The position numbers were made by a program, and so were the translations under genes. A model generated the notes under the pieces. That model worked only from the letters and a program-made list of their open reading frames with translations. It searched no databases and had not been told where the DNA came from. 64,000 bases of DNA from Streptomyces liliifuscus. Lineage in GTDB: Bacteria; Actinomycetota; Actinomycetes; Streptomycetales; Streptomycetaceae. Location: assembly GCF_016598615.1 (NCBI RefSeq), contig NZ_CP066831.1, forward strand, positions 1,674,001 through 1,738,000, written 5' to 3'. Position 1 is the first letter of the stretch, and the number at the start of each line of letters is the position of its first letter. Below are positions 8,122 through 16,817 of this stretch, piece by piece.

Positions 8122-8975
8122 GCCGCCTTCGCCTCCAGCACCTCCGGGAACGCCCGTTCGAAGGCGCCGAGGACCACCGCGCCCTTCGTACGGTCGAGGA
8201 CTCCGAACACGACGTGCTCGAAGGAGCCGGCGAACCGGCCGCCGTCCGTGAGCAGGGCGCGGAAGGCGCCCGCCACCTGCGCCGGGTCGTTCTGGAAGAC
8301 GCCGCAGCCCCAGGCTCCGAGCACCAGCCGTCGGTAGCCGTGCGCCGCGGCCGTCTCCAGTACTCGCTCGGCCCGCGACGCGAGGGCTCCCGGCAGTTCG
8401 GGCGCGCGGTCCGGCGCCGTGCGCAGGACGACTCCGGCGTTGGGCGCGGCGGCGGTCAGGAATCCGGCGGTGTACGGCTCGTCCAGGAGCTGTCCCCGGT
8501 CGTCGCGGAAGACCGGGACGGCGGGTGAGTGGATCACCCGATCGGTGTAGAAGGGGTCCCGGTGTGCCCGGTGGTGGTCGTAGAACTCCCTGGCCTCCAC
8601 CACGCACGTGTACAGCGCCGAGGCCCGGCACAGGGCCTCTTCCTGGGCCTGCGCGCCGTTCAGATAGCCCCCGCCGGGGTTGCGGGCCGAGGCGAAGTTC
8701 AGGACCGCGACCGGGCCCGGCAGCCGACGCGCCGCCTCCAGGCTGCTCTCGCCCGTGACCTCGAAGAACGTGTCCAGCGGGCCGCCGACCGGCGAGGAGG
8801 TCCCAGGGCCGGTCGGTGGTGTCTCCACGGGCCCCGGCCCGTACATCCGTGTGCCCTGCCGCGCGGCGGCCACCGCCGCGGCGATCGACACCGTGCGTCC
8901 GTCGGACGCGCGGTACGAACCCGCCGCGACGATCTCCTCCGTCTGCCGCGCGATCCCGCGCAGACGGGCGCTCAT
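8106..8975 (-). CDS. TIGR02452 family macro-domain protein (PARG-like)
   Basis: 289 residues. The segment VAVLNFASARNPGGGYLNGAQAQEEALCRAS contains the NxxNPGGG-type ADP-ribose loop and the paired acidic residues of the bacterial poly(ADP-ribose) glycohydrolase-like signature (GGGY...QEE). Later motifs VIHSPAVPVFRDD and LVLGAWGCGVFQNDP complete the macro-domain fold. The likely role is removal of ADP-ribose from modified macromolecules. ATG 8975 is chosen because the conserved start (MSARLRGIARQTEEIV) begins there. The 3' end overlaps the PemK-like gene. Confidence 0.85.
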   Translation of the reverse strand: MSARLRGIARQTEEIVAAGSYRASDGRTVSIAAAVAAARQGTRMYGPGPVETPPTGPGTSSPVGGPLDTFFEVTGESSLEAARRLPGPVAVLNFASARNPGGGYLNGAQAQEEALCRASALYTCVVEAREFYDHHRAHRDPFYTDRVIHSPAVPVFRDDRGQLLDEPYTAGFLTAAAPNAGVVLRTAPDRAPELPGALASRAERVLETAAAHGYRRLVLGAWGCGVFQNDPAQVAGAFRALLTDGGRFAGSFEHVVFGVLDRTKGAVVLGAFERAFPEVLEAKAAQRQP

Positions 8976-9232
8976 GGCGCCACCCCTGTACGCGCCATGA
9001 TCGCGTCCCGCGCGATCTCCCCCGACTCCCCCGTCGTATCCCCCGTCGTGCTCATGAACGCATGGTGAGCGATCCTGGTATTGCGCCGCAACAGAGTTTC
9101 CCGGTCCCAAAAGCGACGATACGCACCCTTGTGCGAGGCGCCGTAAGGGTCTTGGGTGGGACGAGCGACTGTCGGCCCGGTCCATCCGACGCCGGGCCGG
9201 CGGCATGGATGGAATCTCAGGAGGATCCCGAC

Positions 9233-10567
9233 ATGTCCGATTCGGTGAGTGACTGTACGGAGCCCCGGCGCTCCGCCGTCACCGAGGCCGAAGTGGAGGC
9301 GCTGGTCCGCGGCATCTGCTTCAAGACCGGCCCGCCACGATTCCTCGGTGTGGAACTCGAATGGCTCGTCCACGAGTCGCGGTCCCCGCGACTCCCCGTA
9401 CCACCAGAACGTCTCGAAGCGGCCTACGCCGCACTGCGGGCCCTGCCCCTGAGTTCGGCGCTCACCGTCGAACCGGGTGGTCAGCTGGAGCTCAGCTCCG
9501 CTCCCGCCGCCTCCCTGATGGAGTGCGTGGGATCCGTGTCCGCCGACCTCGACGCCGTACGCGCGGTACTGCGCGAGGCGGACCTGGCCCTCAGCGGCCT
9601 CGGCCAGGATCCCTGGAACCCACCCACCCGCTTCCTCCATGACCCGCGCTACGACGCCATGGAGACCTACCTCGACCGCACGGGCCCCGAGGGCCGCGCC
9701 ATGATGTGCACCTCCGCCTCCGTCCAGGTCTGTCTGGACGCCGGGTACGAGGAGCCGGGCCCGCTCGGGCACGGGCGGCGCTGGTGGCTCGCGCATCAGC
9801 TGGGCGCTGTCCTGGTGGCCGCGTTCGCCCACTCCCCGATGGCCTGTGGGCAGCCCACGGGCTGGCGCTCCACCCGGCAGTCCCTGTGGGCCGCGATGGA
9901 TCCGGGCCGCTCCAGTGCCCCGTCCCTCGACGGTGATCCGCGGGCGGCCTGGGCCCGGCACGTCCTGGACGCCCCGGTGATGTGCGTCCGGGCGCCCAGC
10001 GGTCCCTGGGACGTGCCGGAGGGGATGAGTTTCCGTGCGTGGACCCGCTCCGACTCCCCGCCCGACCGGGAGGATCTCGACTACCACCAGACGACCCTGT
10101 TCCCGCCGGTGCGGCCGCGCGGCCATCTGGAGCTGCGCATGATCGACGCGCAGCCGGGCGAGAACGGCTGGATCGTGCCGCTCGCCGTGACGGCCGCGCT
10201 GTTCGACGACGCGGAGGCCGCCGAGACCGCGTACCGGACGGTCAAGCCGCTCGCCGAGCGGGCCGGTTCGCTGCCCGCGCCGCGGAACGCGCTGTGGACC
10301 GCGGCCGCCCGCGCGGGTCTGACCGACCCCGAGTTGCGCGAGGCCGCCGTCACCTGTTTCGCGGCGGCCGCCGACGCCCTGCCCAGGATCGGCGCGAGCG
10401 CCGAGGTGCAGGAGGCGGTCGCGGAGTTCACCGACCGCTATGTGGCCAGGGGCCGCTGCCCCGCCGACGACATCCTCGACCACGCCGACGGCACCGACCG
10501 ACTGTTCAACGGCACGGAACTCCGGAGCACGGAACATCTGCTCCCCGGGAAGGACATCCGCACATGA
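9233..10567 (+). CDS. egtA: Glutamate-cysteine ligase EgtA (ergothioneine pathway)
   Basis: 444 residues of the GCS2 ligase family. It makes gamma-glutamylcysteine from glutamate, cysteine and ATP, the thiol donor for ergothioneine. Visible family features are FLGVELEWLVHE (substrate and metal-binding acidic residues), SALTVEPGGQLELSS, GRAMMCTSASVQVCLD and HLELRMIDAQP. GAGG is 7 bases upstream of ATG 9233. It is the first gene of a four-gene operon and its stop overlaps the egtB start by 4 bp (ATGA), so translation is probably coupled. Confidence 0.93.
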   Translation: MSDSVSDCTEPRRSAVTEAEVEALVRGICFKTGPPRFLGVELEWLVHESRSPRLPVPPERLEAAYAALRALPLSSALTVEPGGQLELSSAPAASLMECVGSVSADLDAVRAVLREADLALSGLGQDPWNPPTRFLHDPRYDAMETYLDRTGPEGRAMMCTSASVQVCLDAGYEEPGPLGHGRRWWLAHQLGAVLVAAFAHSPMACGQPTGWRSTRQSLWAAMDPGRSSAPSLDGDPRAAWARHVLDAPVMCVRAPSGPWDVPEGMSFRAWTRSDSPPDREDLDYHQTTLFPPVRPRGHLELRMIDAQPGENGWIVPLAVTAALFDDAEAAETAYRTVKPLAERAGSLPAPRNALWTAAARAGLTDPELREAAVTCFAAAADALPRIGASAEVQEAVAEFTDRYVARGRCPADDILDHADGTDRLFNGTELRSTEHLLPGKDIRT

Positions 10568-11910
10568 CCGACCCCGACACCCACTCCTCCCCCACCGACC
10601 CGGAGACGCTCAGGAAGCGCGCGCTGGCGGCGCTGACCACGGCCCGTGACCGCACCGCGCTCCTGACCTCCTGTGTGGAGGATCCCGAACTGACCGCCCA
10701 GCACTCGCCGTTGATGTCCCCGCTGGTGTGGGACCTCGCACACATCGGCAACCAGGAGGAGCTGTGGCTGCTGCGGACGGTCGCCGGCCGTGACGCGATG
10801 CGGCCCGAGATAGACGGCATCTACGACGCGTTCGAGCACCCGCGGTCCGAGCGGCCCTCGCTGCCGCTGCTGCCGCCCGCCGAGGCCCGGCACTACGCGG
10901 CCGAGGTGCGCGGCCGGGCGCTGGACGTCCTGGAGAGCGCCTCGTTCCAGGGCACGGGCGCTCAGCTCACCGAGGCGGGCTTCGCCTTCGGCATGATCGC
11001 CCAGCACGAACAGCAGCACGACGAGACGATGCTGATCACCCATCAGCTGCGCAGGGGCCCGACGGCGCTGACGGCGCCGGACCCCATGCCCGATCCGGCG
11101 TTCACCGGACCGTCCGAAGTACTGGTCCCCGGCGGCCCGTTCACCATGGGCACGTCCACCGAGCCATGGGCGCTGGACAACGAACGGCCCGCGCACCAGC
11201 GCCTCGTGCCGTCGTTCCACATCGACACGACTCCGGTCACGAACGGCGCGTACCAGGCGTTCATGGCGGACGGGGGCTACTCCGACCCGCGCTGGTGGAC
11301 ACCGGACGGCTGGTCCCACATCCGGGCGCACTCCATCGAGGCGCCGCTGTTCTGGCGCCGCGAGGGCGGCGAGTGGCTGCGGCGGCGCTTCGGTGTCACC
11401 GAGCTCGTACCGGCGAACGAACCCGTGCTGCACGTCAGTTGGTACGAGGCCGACGCGTACGCCCGCTGGGCGGGCCGACGGCTGCCCACCGAGGCCGAAT
11501 GGGAGAAGGCGGCCCGTCACGACCCGGTGGCCGACCGCTCCACGCGCTATCCGTGGGGCGACGCGGACCCGACGCCCGAGCACGCCAATCTCGGCCAGCG
11601 CCATCTGCGCCCGGCCCCCGCAGGCAGTTACCCGGAGGGCCAGTCCCCGCTCGGCGTACGGCAGTTGATCGGCGATGTGTGGGAGTGGACGTCCAGCGAT
11701 CTGCTCCCCTACCCGGGTTTCGCGGCCTTCCCGTACAAGGAGTACTCGGAGGTCTTCTTCGGGCCCGAGTACAAGGTGCTGCGCGGCGGCTCGTTCGCGG
11801 TCGACTCCGTGGCCTGCCGGGGGACGTTCCGCAACTGGGACTACCCGATCCGGCGGCAGATCTTCTCCGGGTTCCGTACCGCCCGGGACGCCGATCCGGA
11901 GAGCGTCTGA
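10564..11910 (+). CDS. egtB: Hercynine oxygenase EgtB (sulfoxide synthase)
   Basis: 448 residues. The N-terminal DinB-like domain gives the iron facial triad His60 (DLAHIGN), His148 and His152 (HEQQHDE). The C-terminal half (about 190-440) is a formylglycine-generating-enzyme-like domain with VPGGPFTMGT, LPTEAEWEKAAR, GDVWEWTSS and LRGGSFA. It couples gamma-glutamylcysteine to hercynine with oxygen, forming the sulfoxide. Start and stop overlap the neighbours by 4 and 1 bp, so the operon is tightly coupled. Confidence 0.95.
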   Translation: MTDPDTHSSPTDPETLRKRALAALTTARDRTALLTSCVEDPELTAQHSPLMSPLVWDLAHIGNQEELWLLRTVAGRDAMRPEIDGIYDAFEHPRSERPSLPLLPPAEARHYAAEVRGRALDVLESASFQGTGAQLTEAGFAFGMIAQHEQQHDETMLITHQLRRGPTALTAPDPMPDPAFTGPSEVLVPGGPFTMGTSTEPWALDNERPAHQRLVPSFHIDTTPVTNGAYQAFMADGGYSDPRWWTPDGWSHIRAHSIEAPLFWRREGGEWLRRRFGVTELVPANEPVLHVSWYEADAYARWAGRRLPTEAEWEKAARHDPVADRSTRYPWGDADPTPEHANLGQRHLRPAPAGSYPEGQSPLGVRQLIGDVWEWTSSDLLPYPGFAAFPYKEYSEVFFGPEYKVLRGGSFAVDSVACRGTFRNWDYPIRRQIFSGFRTARDADPESV

Positions 11911-12701
11911 TGTGCCGTCATCTCGCGTTCCTGGGACCCGAGGAGCGTCTCGGCCGGCTCCTCGTGGACCCGGCGCACAGTCTCTTCCGGCAGTCGTGGG
12001 CGCCACGGCGGCAACAGCACGGGACCGTCAACGCCGATGGTTTCGGGGTCGGTTGGTATGCCGAGGGCGATCCGGTGCCGGCGCGCTACCGGCGTACCGG
12101 GCCGATCTGGGGCGACCGTTCGTTCGCCGATCTCGCGCGGGTGGTGCGCTCGGGCGCGCTGCTCGCCGCGGTGCGCGACGCGACCGTGGCGAGCGCGGAC
12201 GGGGAGGCCGCGGCGGCGCCGTTCGCCGCGGGTCCCTGGTTGTTCAGCCACAACGGCGCGGTCGCGGGCTGGCCGGGCTCCCTGGCCCCGCTCGCCCGGA
12301 CGCTGCCTGCCGAGGACCTGCTGTCGATGGAGGCGCGCTGCGACTCGGCGCTCGTCTGGGCGCTGGTCCTGAACCGGCTGCGCGGCGGCGACGAGGAGGG
12401 CCAGGCGCTCGCCGACACGGTCCTCGACGTCGCGGCGGCGGCTCCCGGTTCACGGCTCAACCTCCTGCTCACCAACGGCGAGGTGATCGCCGCCACCGCC
12501 TGGGGCGACACGCTCTGGTATCTGACCGAGCCCGGCCGACGCACGGTCGTGGCGTCCGAGCCGTACGACGACGATCCGCACTGGCAGGAGGTGCCGGACC
12601 GCACACTGCTGGCCGCGAGCCGCACGGACGTCCTGCTCACCCCGCTCAAGGACGTGGAAGAACACCTGGCATCCGTCCCACCCAAGGAGCCCAGTACGTG
12701 A
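11910..12701 (+). CDS. egtC: Amidohydrolase EgtC (class II glutamine amidotransferase fold)
   Basis: 263 residues. Cys2 directly after the start (MCRHLAFLGP) is the N-terminal nucleophile once Met is removed. NADGFGVGWY and PWLFSHNGAVAGW are standard Ntn-amidohydrolase motifs. EgtC removes glutamate from gamma-glutamyl-hercynylcysteine sulfoxide. The ATG shares one base with the egtB TGA, and the end overlaps the egtD GTG by 4 bp. Confidence 0.93.
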   Translation: MCRHLAFLGPEERLGRLLVDPAHSLFRQSWAPRRQQHGTVNADGFGVGWYAEGDPVPARYRRTGPIWGDRSFADLARVVRSGALLAAVRDATVASADGEAAAAPFAAGPWLFSHNGAVAGWPGSLAPLARTLPAEDLLSMEARCDSALVWALVLNRLRGGDEEGQALADTVLDVAAAAPGSRLNLLLTNGEVIAATAWGDTLWYLTEPGRRTVVASEPYDDDPHWQEVPDRTLLAASRTDVLLTPLKDVEEHLASVPPKEPST

Positions 12702-13660
12702 GCCCGTTCCTCGTCACCCGCACCCTGCCCGAGGACGCGACCGACGCAGCCCTGCGCGCCGACGTCCTGCACGGCCTGACCCGCACACCCAAGACGCTCC
12801 CGCCCAAGTGGTTCTACGACGCGCACGGCAGCGAGCTCTTCGAGAAGATCACCGAACTGCCCGAGTACTACCCGACGCGGGCCGAGCGCGAGATCCTCGT
12901 CGCCCGGGCCGCCGAGATCGCCGAGGTGACCGGCGCGCGCACGCTCGTCGAGCTGGGCTCCGGGTCGTCCGACAAGACCCGCCACCTGCTCGACGCCATG
13001 CCCGGCCTGCACACGTACGTACCGGTCGACGTGAGCGAGAGCGCGCTCACCCAGGCCGGGCAGGCACTGATCGCGGAGCGTCCCTCGCTCGCCGTGCACG
13101 CGCTGATCGCCGACTTCACCGGCGGTCTGGCGCTGCCCGACACTCCCGGTCCGCGGCTCGTCGCGTTCCTGGGTGGCACGATCGGCAATCTGCTGCCCGC
13201 CGAACGCGCCACGTTCCTGGCGTCCGTACGTTCCCTGCTGTCGCCCGGCGACGCCCTGCTGCTCGGCACCGACCTGGTCAAGGACGAGTCGGTCCTCGTC
13301 GCCGCCTACGACGACGCGGCCGGGGTGACGGCCGCGTTCAACAAGAACGTGCTGACCGTGGTCGACCGCGAACTCGGCGCCGACTTCGATCCCGACGAGT
13401 TCACCCATGTCGCCCTCTGGGACCCCGAGCGGGAGTGGATCGAGATGCGGCTGCGCGCCCGTTCGGCGCTGACCGTGAAGATCCCCGCGCTCGACCTCGC
13501 CGTGGACTTCGCGGAGGGCGAGGAGATGCGCACCGAGGTGTCGGCGAAGTTCCGTGAGGAGGGCGTACGTACGGAGCTGGCCGCGGCCGGTCTCGGCCTC
13601 ACGCACTGGTGGACGGACCCCGAGGGGAGGTTCGCGCTGTCGCTGAGCACGGCCCGGTGA
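12698..13660 (+). CDS. egtD: Histidine N-alpha-methyltransferase EgtD
   Basis: 320 residues. SAM binding: VELGSGSSDKTRHLL at about residues 84-98. The substrate region includes the YYPTRAE segment and the FLGGTIGNLLP loop characteristic of EgtD. It trimethylates histidine to hercynine, the first ergothioneine-specific step. GTG start overlapping the egtC stop. It is the last gene of the operon. The final C-S lyase gene egtE is not adjacent, so that step must be encoded elsewhere. Confidence 0.95.
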   Translation: MSPFLVTRTLPEDATDAALRADVLHGLTRTPKTLPPKWFYDAHGSELFEKITELPEYYPTRAEREILVARAAEIAEVTGARTLVELGSGSSDKTRHLLDAMPGLHTYVPVDVSESALTQAGQALIAERPSLAVHALIADFTGGLALPDTPGPRLVAFLGGTIGNLLPAERATFLASVRSLLSPGDALLLGTDLVKDESVLVAAYDDAAGVTAAFNKNVLTVVDRELGADFDPDEFTHVALWDPEREWIEMRLRARSALTVKIPALDLAVDFAEGEEMRTEVSAKFREEGVRTELAAAGLGLTHWWTDPEGRFALSLSTAR

Positions 13661-13784
13661 CCCGCACCGGGCGGGAACCCGTACGGACCCATGTCCCTCG
13701 GGCCTACATCTCGCGGTCCCCCGCCTCGTGCGGCACCGTGGAATGACGCGTGGCACACGGGCCACGGCGGAGAGGAGTACCCGC

Positions 13785-14000
13785 ATGTCCGACCACACCT
13801 ACCGGATCACCGAGATCGTCGGGAGCTCGCACGAGGGCGTCGACGAGGCGATCCGCAACGGCATCTCCCGGGCCTCGCAGACCCTGCGCAATCTCGACTG
13901 GTTCGAGGTCACCCAGGTCCGCGGCCAGATCGAGGACGGGCAGATCAAGCACTACCAGGTCGGCCTGAAGGTCGGCTTCCGCCTGGAGGACGCGGGCTGA
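13785..14000 (+). CDS. Dodecin family flavin-binding protein
   Basis: 71 residues, the usual dodecin length. The sequence matches dodecins: YRITEIVGSSHEGVDEAI, the flavin-stacking tryptophan in LDWFEVTQVRG, and HYQVGLKVGFRLE. Dodecins form hollow dodecamers that store FMN/FAD or coenzyme A. AGAGGAG lies 7 bases before the ATG. It is transcribed in the same direction as egtD, 124 bp downstream; no link to ergothioneine is implied. Confidence 0.92.
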   Translation: MSDHTYRITEIVGSSHEGVDEAIRNGISRASQTLRNLDWFEVTQVRGQIEDGQIKHYQVGLKVGFRLEDAG

Positions 14001-14046
14001 CCTCTGCGGAACCCCACCGCCGCGGCGAGCGGGAGGGGCGAGCCCC

Positions 14047-14562
14047 TCAGGTCCGCCCCTCCCTCTCCTGCGCCACCTTCAACGCCTCGGACGCGGCTGC
14101 CCAGCGCGCCCGTACGACGGTGAAGCCGGCCCGCTCGGCGTCCTCGCACACGAACTCGTCGTCGTCCACGAGCACCCGGATCTCACGGTCCCGGGCCAGC
14201 CCGCGGAGGATCTCCAGCTTGGTGCGCCGAGCGGGCCTGCGGTCGTCGTTGCGCCGCATCCGGATGCCGCCCTCGGGCAGGCCCTGGGCGGCGAGCCAGG
14301 CCTGCGTGTCCTTGCGGCAGCGCTCGGGCCGCCCGGTCAGATAGAGGATCTCGCACTCCCGCGCGTGCTCCAGCGCGAGGGCGACGCCCTCCGCGAGCGG
14401 CGGATCGTCGGGCGCCGCCGCGAAGAAGGCGTTCCAGTCGCGCGGCTTGCGCTCCAGGAACTTCTGCCGGTGCGCGGTGTCGGCGAGGGTGCCGTCGAGA
14501 TCGAATACGGCGAGGGGCCTGCGCGCGTCCGACCCGCGGCGCGGCTTGTTGCTGTTCGTCAC
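14047..14562 (-). CDS. Small HAD-family phosphatase (polynucleotide 3'-phosphatase-like)
   Basis: 171 residues. FDLDGTLADTAHR is HAD motif I, LYLTGRPERCR motif II, and VLVDDDEFVCEDAERAGF motif IV. The spacing and the LTGR motif resemble the phosphatase domain of phage and actinobacterial polynucleotide kinase-phosphatases and acid phosphatases, but no kinase P-loop is attached. The start is taken as GTG 14562, just before NSNKPRRGS; longer in-frame versions would read through the dispersed repeat. The true substrate is unknown. Confidence 0.8.
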   Translation of the reverse strand: MTNSNKPRRGSDARRPLAVFDLDGTLADTAHRQKFLERKPRDWNAFFAAAPDDPPLAEGVALALEHARECEILYLTGRPERCRKDTQAWLAAQGLPEGGIRMRRNDDRRPARRTKLEILRGLARDREIRVLVDDDEFVCEDAERAGFTVVRARWAAASEALKVAQEREGRT

Positions 14563-14595
14563 TCGGCCCACCCTAGAGTCCGGTGCGGCGGCAGC

Positions 14596-14627
14596 GCCCC
14601 GACAGGGGCGCGGGGAACTGCGCGACC
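14596..14627 (-). repeat. Dispersed 3' element, copy 2
   Basis: Minus-strand copy of the dispersed element, 77 nt after the terC stop and in sense orientation. The GCCCC end (minus strand) pairs across a 4-nt loop with GGGGC, a compact terminator-like hairpin (14596-14609). Confidence 0.85.
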
Positions 14628-14703
14628 TGGGGGCACCTCCCGGCCGAAGGCTGGGGGACCACGACGCACCCGCAGCAGACATGCCGGACTGTCACCGGAG
14701 CAT

Positions 14704-15672
14704 CTAGGACACAGGCCGCTCGGCCTCGACTTCCCGCTTCTTCGAGGCCCGCAGGCTCGTGAACGTCGTCACCGCGAGCACCAGGACGATGAAGCCGAGC
14801 GAGAACGGAATGCTGATCTCCGGAACATGCACCCCCGACTCGTGCAGAGCGTGCAGCACCAACTTGACGCCGATGAACCCGAGGATGATCGACAGCCCGT
14901 ACGAGAGATGGACGAGCCTCTTGAGCAGGCCGCCGATCAGGAAGTACAGCTGCCGCAGGCCCATCAGCGCGAAGGCGTTCGCGGTGAAGACGATGTACGG
15001 CTCCTCGGTCAGGCCGTAGATGGCCGGGATGGAGTCCAGGGCGAACAGGACGTCCGTGGAGCCGATCGCCAGCATGACCACCATCATCGGGGTCATCACC
15101 CGCTTGCCGTTCTGCTCGACCCACAGCTTGGTGCCGTGGTAGCGGTCGGCCACGCCGAAGCGCCGCTCGACCGCCTTGAGCAGCTTGTTCTCCTCGTACT
15201 CCTCGTCCCCGTGGCCCTTGCGGGCGTCCTGGACCAGCTTCCACGCGGTCCAGATCAGGAACGCTCCGAAGATGTAGAAGACCCAGGAGAACGTCGAGAT
15301 GATCGCGGCACCGGCGGCGATGAAGATCGTGCGCAGGACCAGCGCCACCAGCACGCCGACCATCAGCACACGCTGCTGGTACTGGGCCGGCACCGAGAAC
15401 TTCGCCATGATCAGGACGAAGACGAAGAGGTTGTCGACGCTGAGCGACTTCTCCGTGATGTAGCCGGCGAAGAACTCGCCCGCCGGCCCGCCTCCGTAGA
15501 CCACCAGCAGCCCGATCCCGAACGCCACCGCGAGGGCGACCCAGACCGCGCTCCAGATGCCTGCCTCCTTGAGGGAGACCTCATGGGGTTTGCGGCCGAT
15601 GAAGAAGTCCACGGCGATGAGCGCGCAGAGCACTGCGACAGACAGCGCCCACACGCCAAGGGAGACGTTCAC
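14704..15672 (-). CDS. TerC/Alx-family integral membrane protein
   Basis: 322 residues with about eight to nine hydrophobic helices. Diagnostic acidic membrane motifs are EKSLSVDNLFVFVLIM and GSTDVLFALDSIPAIYG, as in TerC/Alx proteins linked to metal export, notably manganese, and to tellurite resistance. It is a single gene with GGAGG upstream of the ATG. An inverted repeat lies in its leader. I see no manganese riboswitch architecture in the short (about 130 bp) upstream gap. Confidence 0.9.
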   Translation of the reverse strand: MNVSLGVWALSVAVLCALIAVDFFIGRKPHEVSLKEAGIWSAVWVALAVAFGIGLLVVYGGGPAGEFFAGYITEKSLSVDNLFVFVLIMAKFSVPAQYQQRVLMVGVLVALVLRTIFIAAGAAIISTFSWVFYIFGAFLIWTAWKLVQDARKGHGDEEYEENKLLKAVERRFGVADRYHGTKLWVEQNGKRVMTPMMVVMLAIGSTDVLFALDSIPAIYGLTEEPYIVFTANAFALMGLRQLYFLIGGLLKRLVHLSYGLSIILGFIGVKLVLHALHESGVHVPEISIPFSLGFIVLVLAVTTFTSLRASKKREVEAERPVS

Positions 15673-15698
15673 TGTTCCTCCGGGGCTGATGGTGCGAA

Positions 15699-15714
15699 CT
15701 GACAGCGTTGTCAG
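15699..15714. promoter_or_regulatory. Inverted repeat upstream of terC
   Basis: CTGACA-GCGT-TGTCAG, a 6-bp inverted repeat 27 bp upstream of the terC start, well placed for an operator. The binding protein is unknown. Confidence 0.5.
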
Positions 15715-15799
15715 ACATCAGAAACAAAACCACCCCCAGAAGGTAAACAAACGCCCACGTGCGGGCATGCACACCGCACCGTTGCGTCGGCGCACTCGT

Positions 15800-16591
15800 T
15801 CAGGTCGCCGTGGCCTCGCGCCACAGGCTCCATGCGAGTCCGAGGCCGGCGAGGGCGATCGCGATCCGCAGCGGGGCCTCGGGCAGGCGCCTCACGACGG
15901 CGGGTCCCATCCAGGCGCCCACGAAGCAGCCCAGGCCGAGTGTGAGGGCCGCGCTCCAGTCGACCGGGGCGAGGAACGCGTAGGCGACGGCCGCGGTGAC
16001 GTTGGCCGCGCCGGTGGCGATGTTCTTGACGGCGTTGGTCACCCGCAGGGGTTCCGTCGCGGACAGGGAGAGGACTGCCAGCATCAGGACTCCCGCCGCG
16101 GCGCCGAAGTAGCCGCCGTACAGGCCGACGAGCAGTACGGCACAGGCGAGCGGGAGCTTCGGCAGGGAGTCCCTGCCGGGGCTGAGTCTCGCGGTCAGCC
16201 GTCGCAGGGGTTCGCGGGCCAGGATCAGGACCGAGCCGAGGGCTATGAGCCACGGTACGACCAGTTCGAACGTCGAGGAGGGGGTGCCGAGGAGCAGGGC
16301 GGCGCCGGTCGCGCCGCCGAGTGCCGCCGTGATGGCGAGGGGGATCAGCCGGGCGCGCTGGCCGCGGAGTTCCTCGCGGGAGCCGACCGCGGCTCCGGCC
16401 GTGTTGGAGAAGAGGGCGACCGTGTTGGTGACGTTGGCCGCTACGGGTGGGAGACCTGCGGCTAGGAGTGCGGGGTAGCTGAACAGGGAGGCGAGGCCGG
16501 CGATCGAGCCGGCCAGGCCGGAGGCTATGCCTGCGGCCAGGAGGAGGAGTGCGGCGCCGGGGGTTGACTGGTCGGCGATCAGCGCTTGCAC
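15800..16591 (-). CDS. Sulfite exporter TauE/SafE family membrane protein
   Basis: 263 residues with about eight membrane helices in two related halves: GIASGLAGSIAGLASLFSYP in the first and GLYGGYFGAAAGVLMLAV in the second, the TauE/SafE signature (G-rich helix pairs). The family moves sulfite, sulfoacetate or other organic anions out of the cell. It is monocistronic. A 9-bp inverted repeat overlaps the probable promoter, suggesting specific control, but no regulator gene sits beside it. Confidence 0.88.
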   Translation of the reverse strand: MQALIADQSTPGAALLLLAAGIASGLAGSIAGLASLFSYPALLAAGLPPVAANVTNTVALFSNTAGAAVGSREELRGQRARLIPLAITAALGGATGAALLLGTPSSTFELVVPWLIALGSVLILAREPLRRLTARLSPGRDSLPKLPLACAVLLVGLYGGYFGAAAGVLMLAVLSLSATEPLRVTNAVKNIATGAANVTAAVAYAFLAPVDWSAALTLGLGCFVGAWMGPAVVRRLPEAPLRIAIALAGLGLAWSLWREATAT

Positions 16592-16665
16592 GTTGTCCTC
16601 TTGTCCTCACGGGTGCGGGGGCGTTCTGGCGCGCCGGGGTTGGCGTTGGCGTTCCATATTAGAGA

Positions 16666-16689
16666 CGCCGTCTGCATATACAGACGGCG
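16666..16689. promoter_or_regulatory. Palindrome in the tauE promoter
   Basis: CGCCGTCTG-catata-CAGACGGCG, a perfect 9-bp inverted repeat with a 6-bp spacer, 75 bp upstream of tauE. On the minus strand a TAATAT that could be a -10 box lies just downstream of it, so a bound regulator would block RNA polymerase. GntR- or MarR-like dimers bind sites of this form. Confidence 0.6.
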
Positions 16690-16817
16690 GGGCTCTTCTT
16701 CGCGTTGACATCCCGTGGGGCTCATGGGCTTCTTCGCCCCCGCCGCCCCTACCCATTCCCGTCCCTTTACTCAGGGGCTCCGCCCCCGAACCCCCGTATC
16801 GCGCTGCCGCGCTCGTC

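Noticed and set aside
15673..15799. Manganese riboswitch upstream of terC
   Set aside because: The leader is short and shows no paired-helix pattern of the yybP-ykoY class; only a simple inverted repeat is present.
16704..16735. Plus-strand TTGACA as a promoter
   Set aside because: No acceptable -10 box at 16-19 bp and no plus-strand gene downstream.
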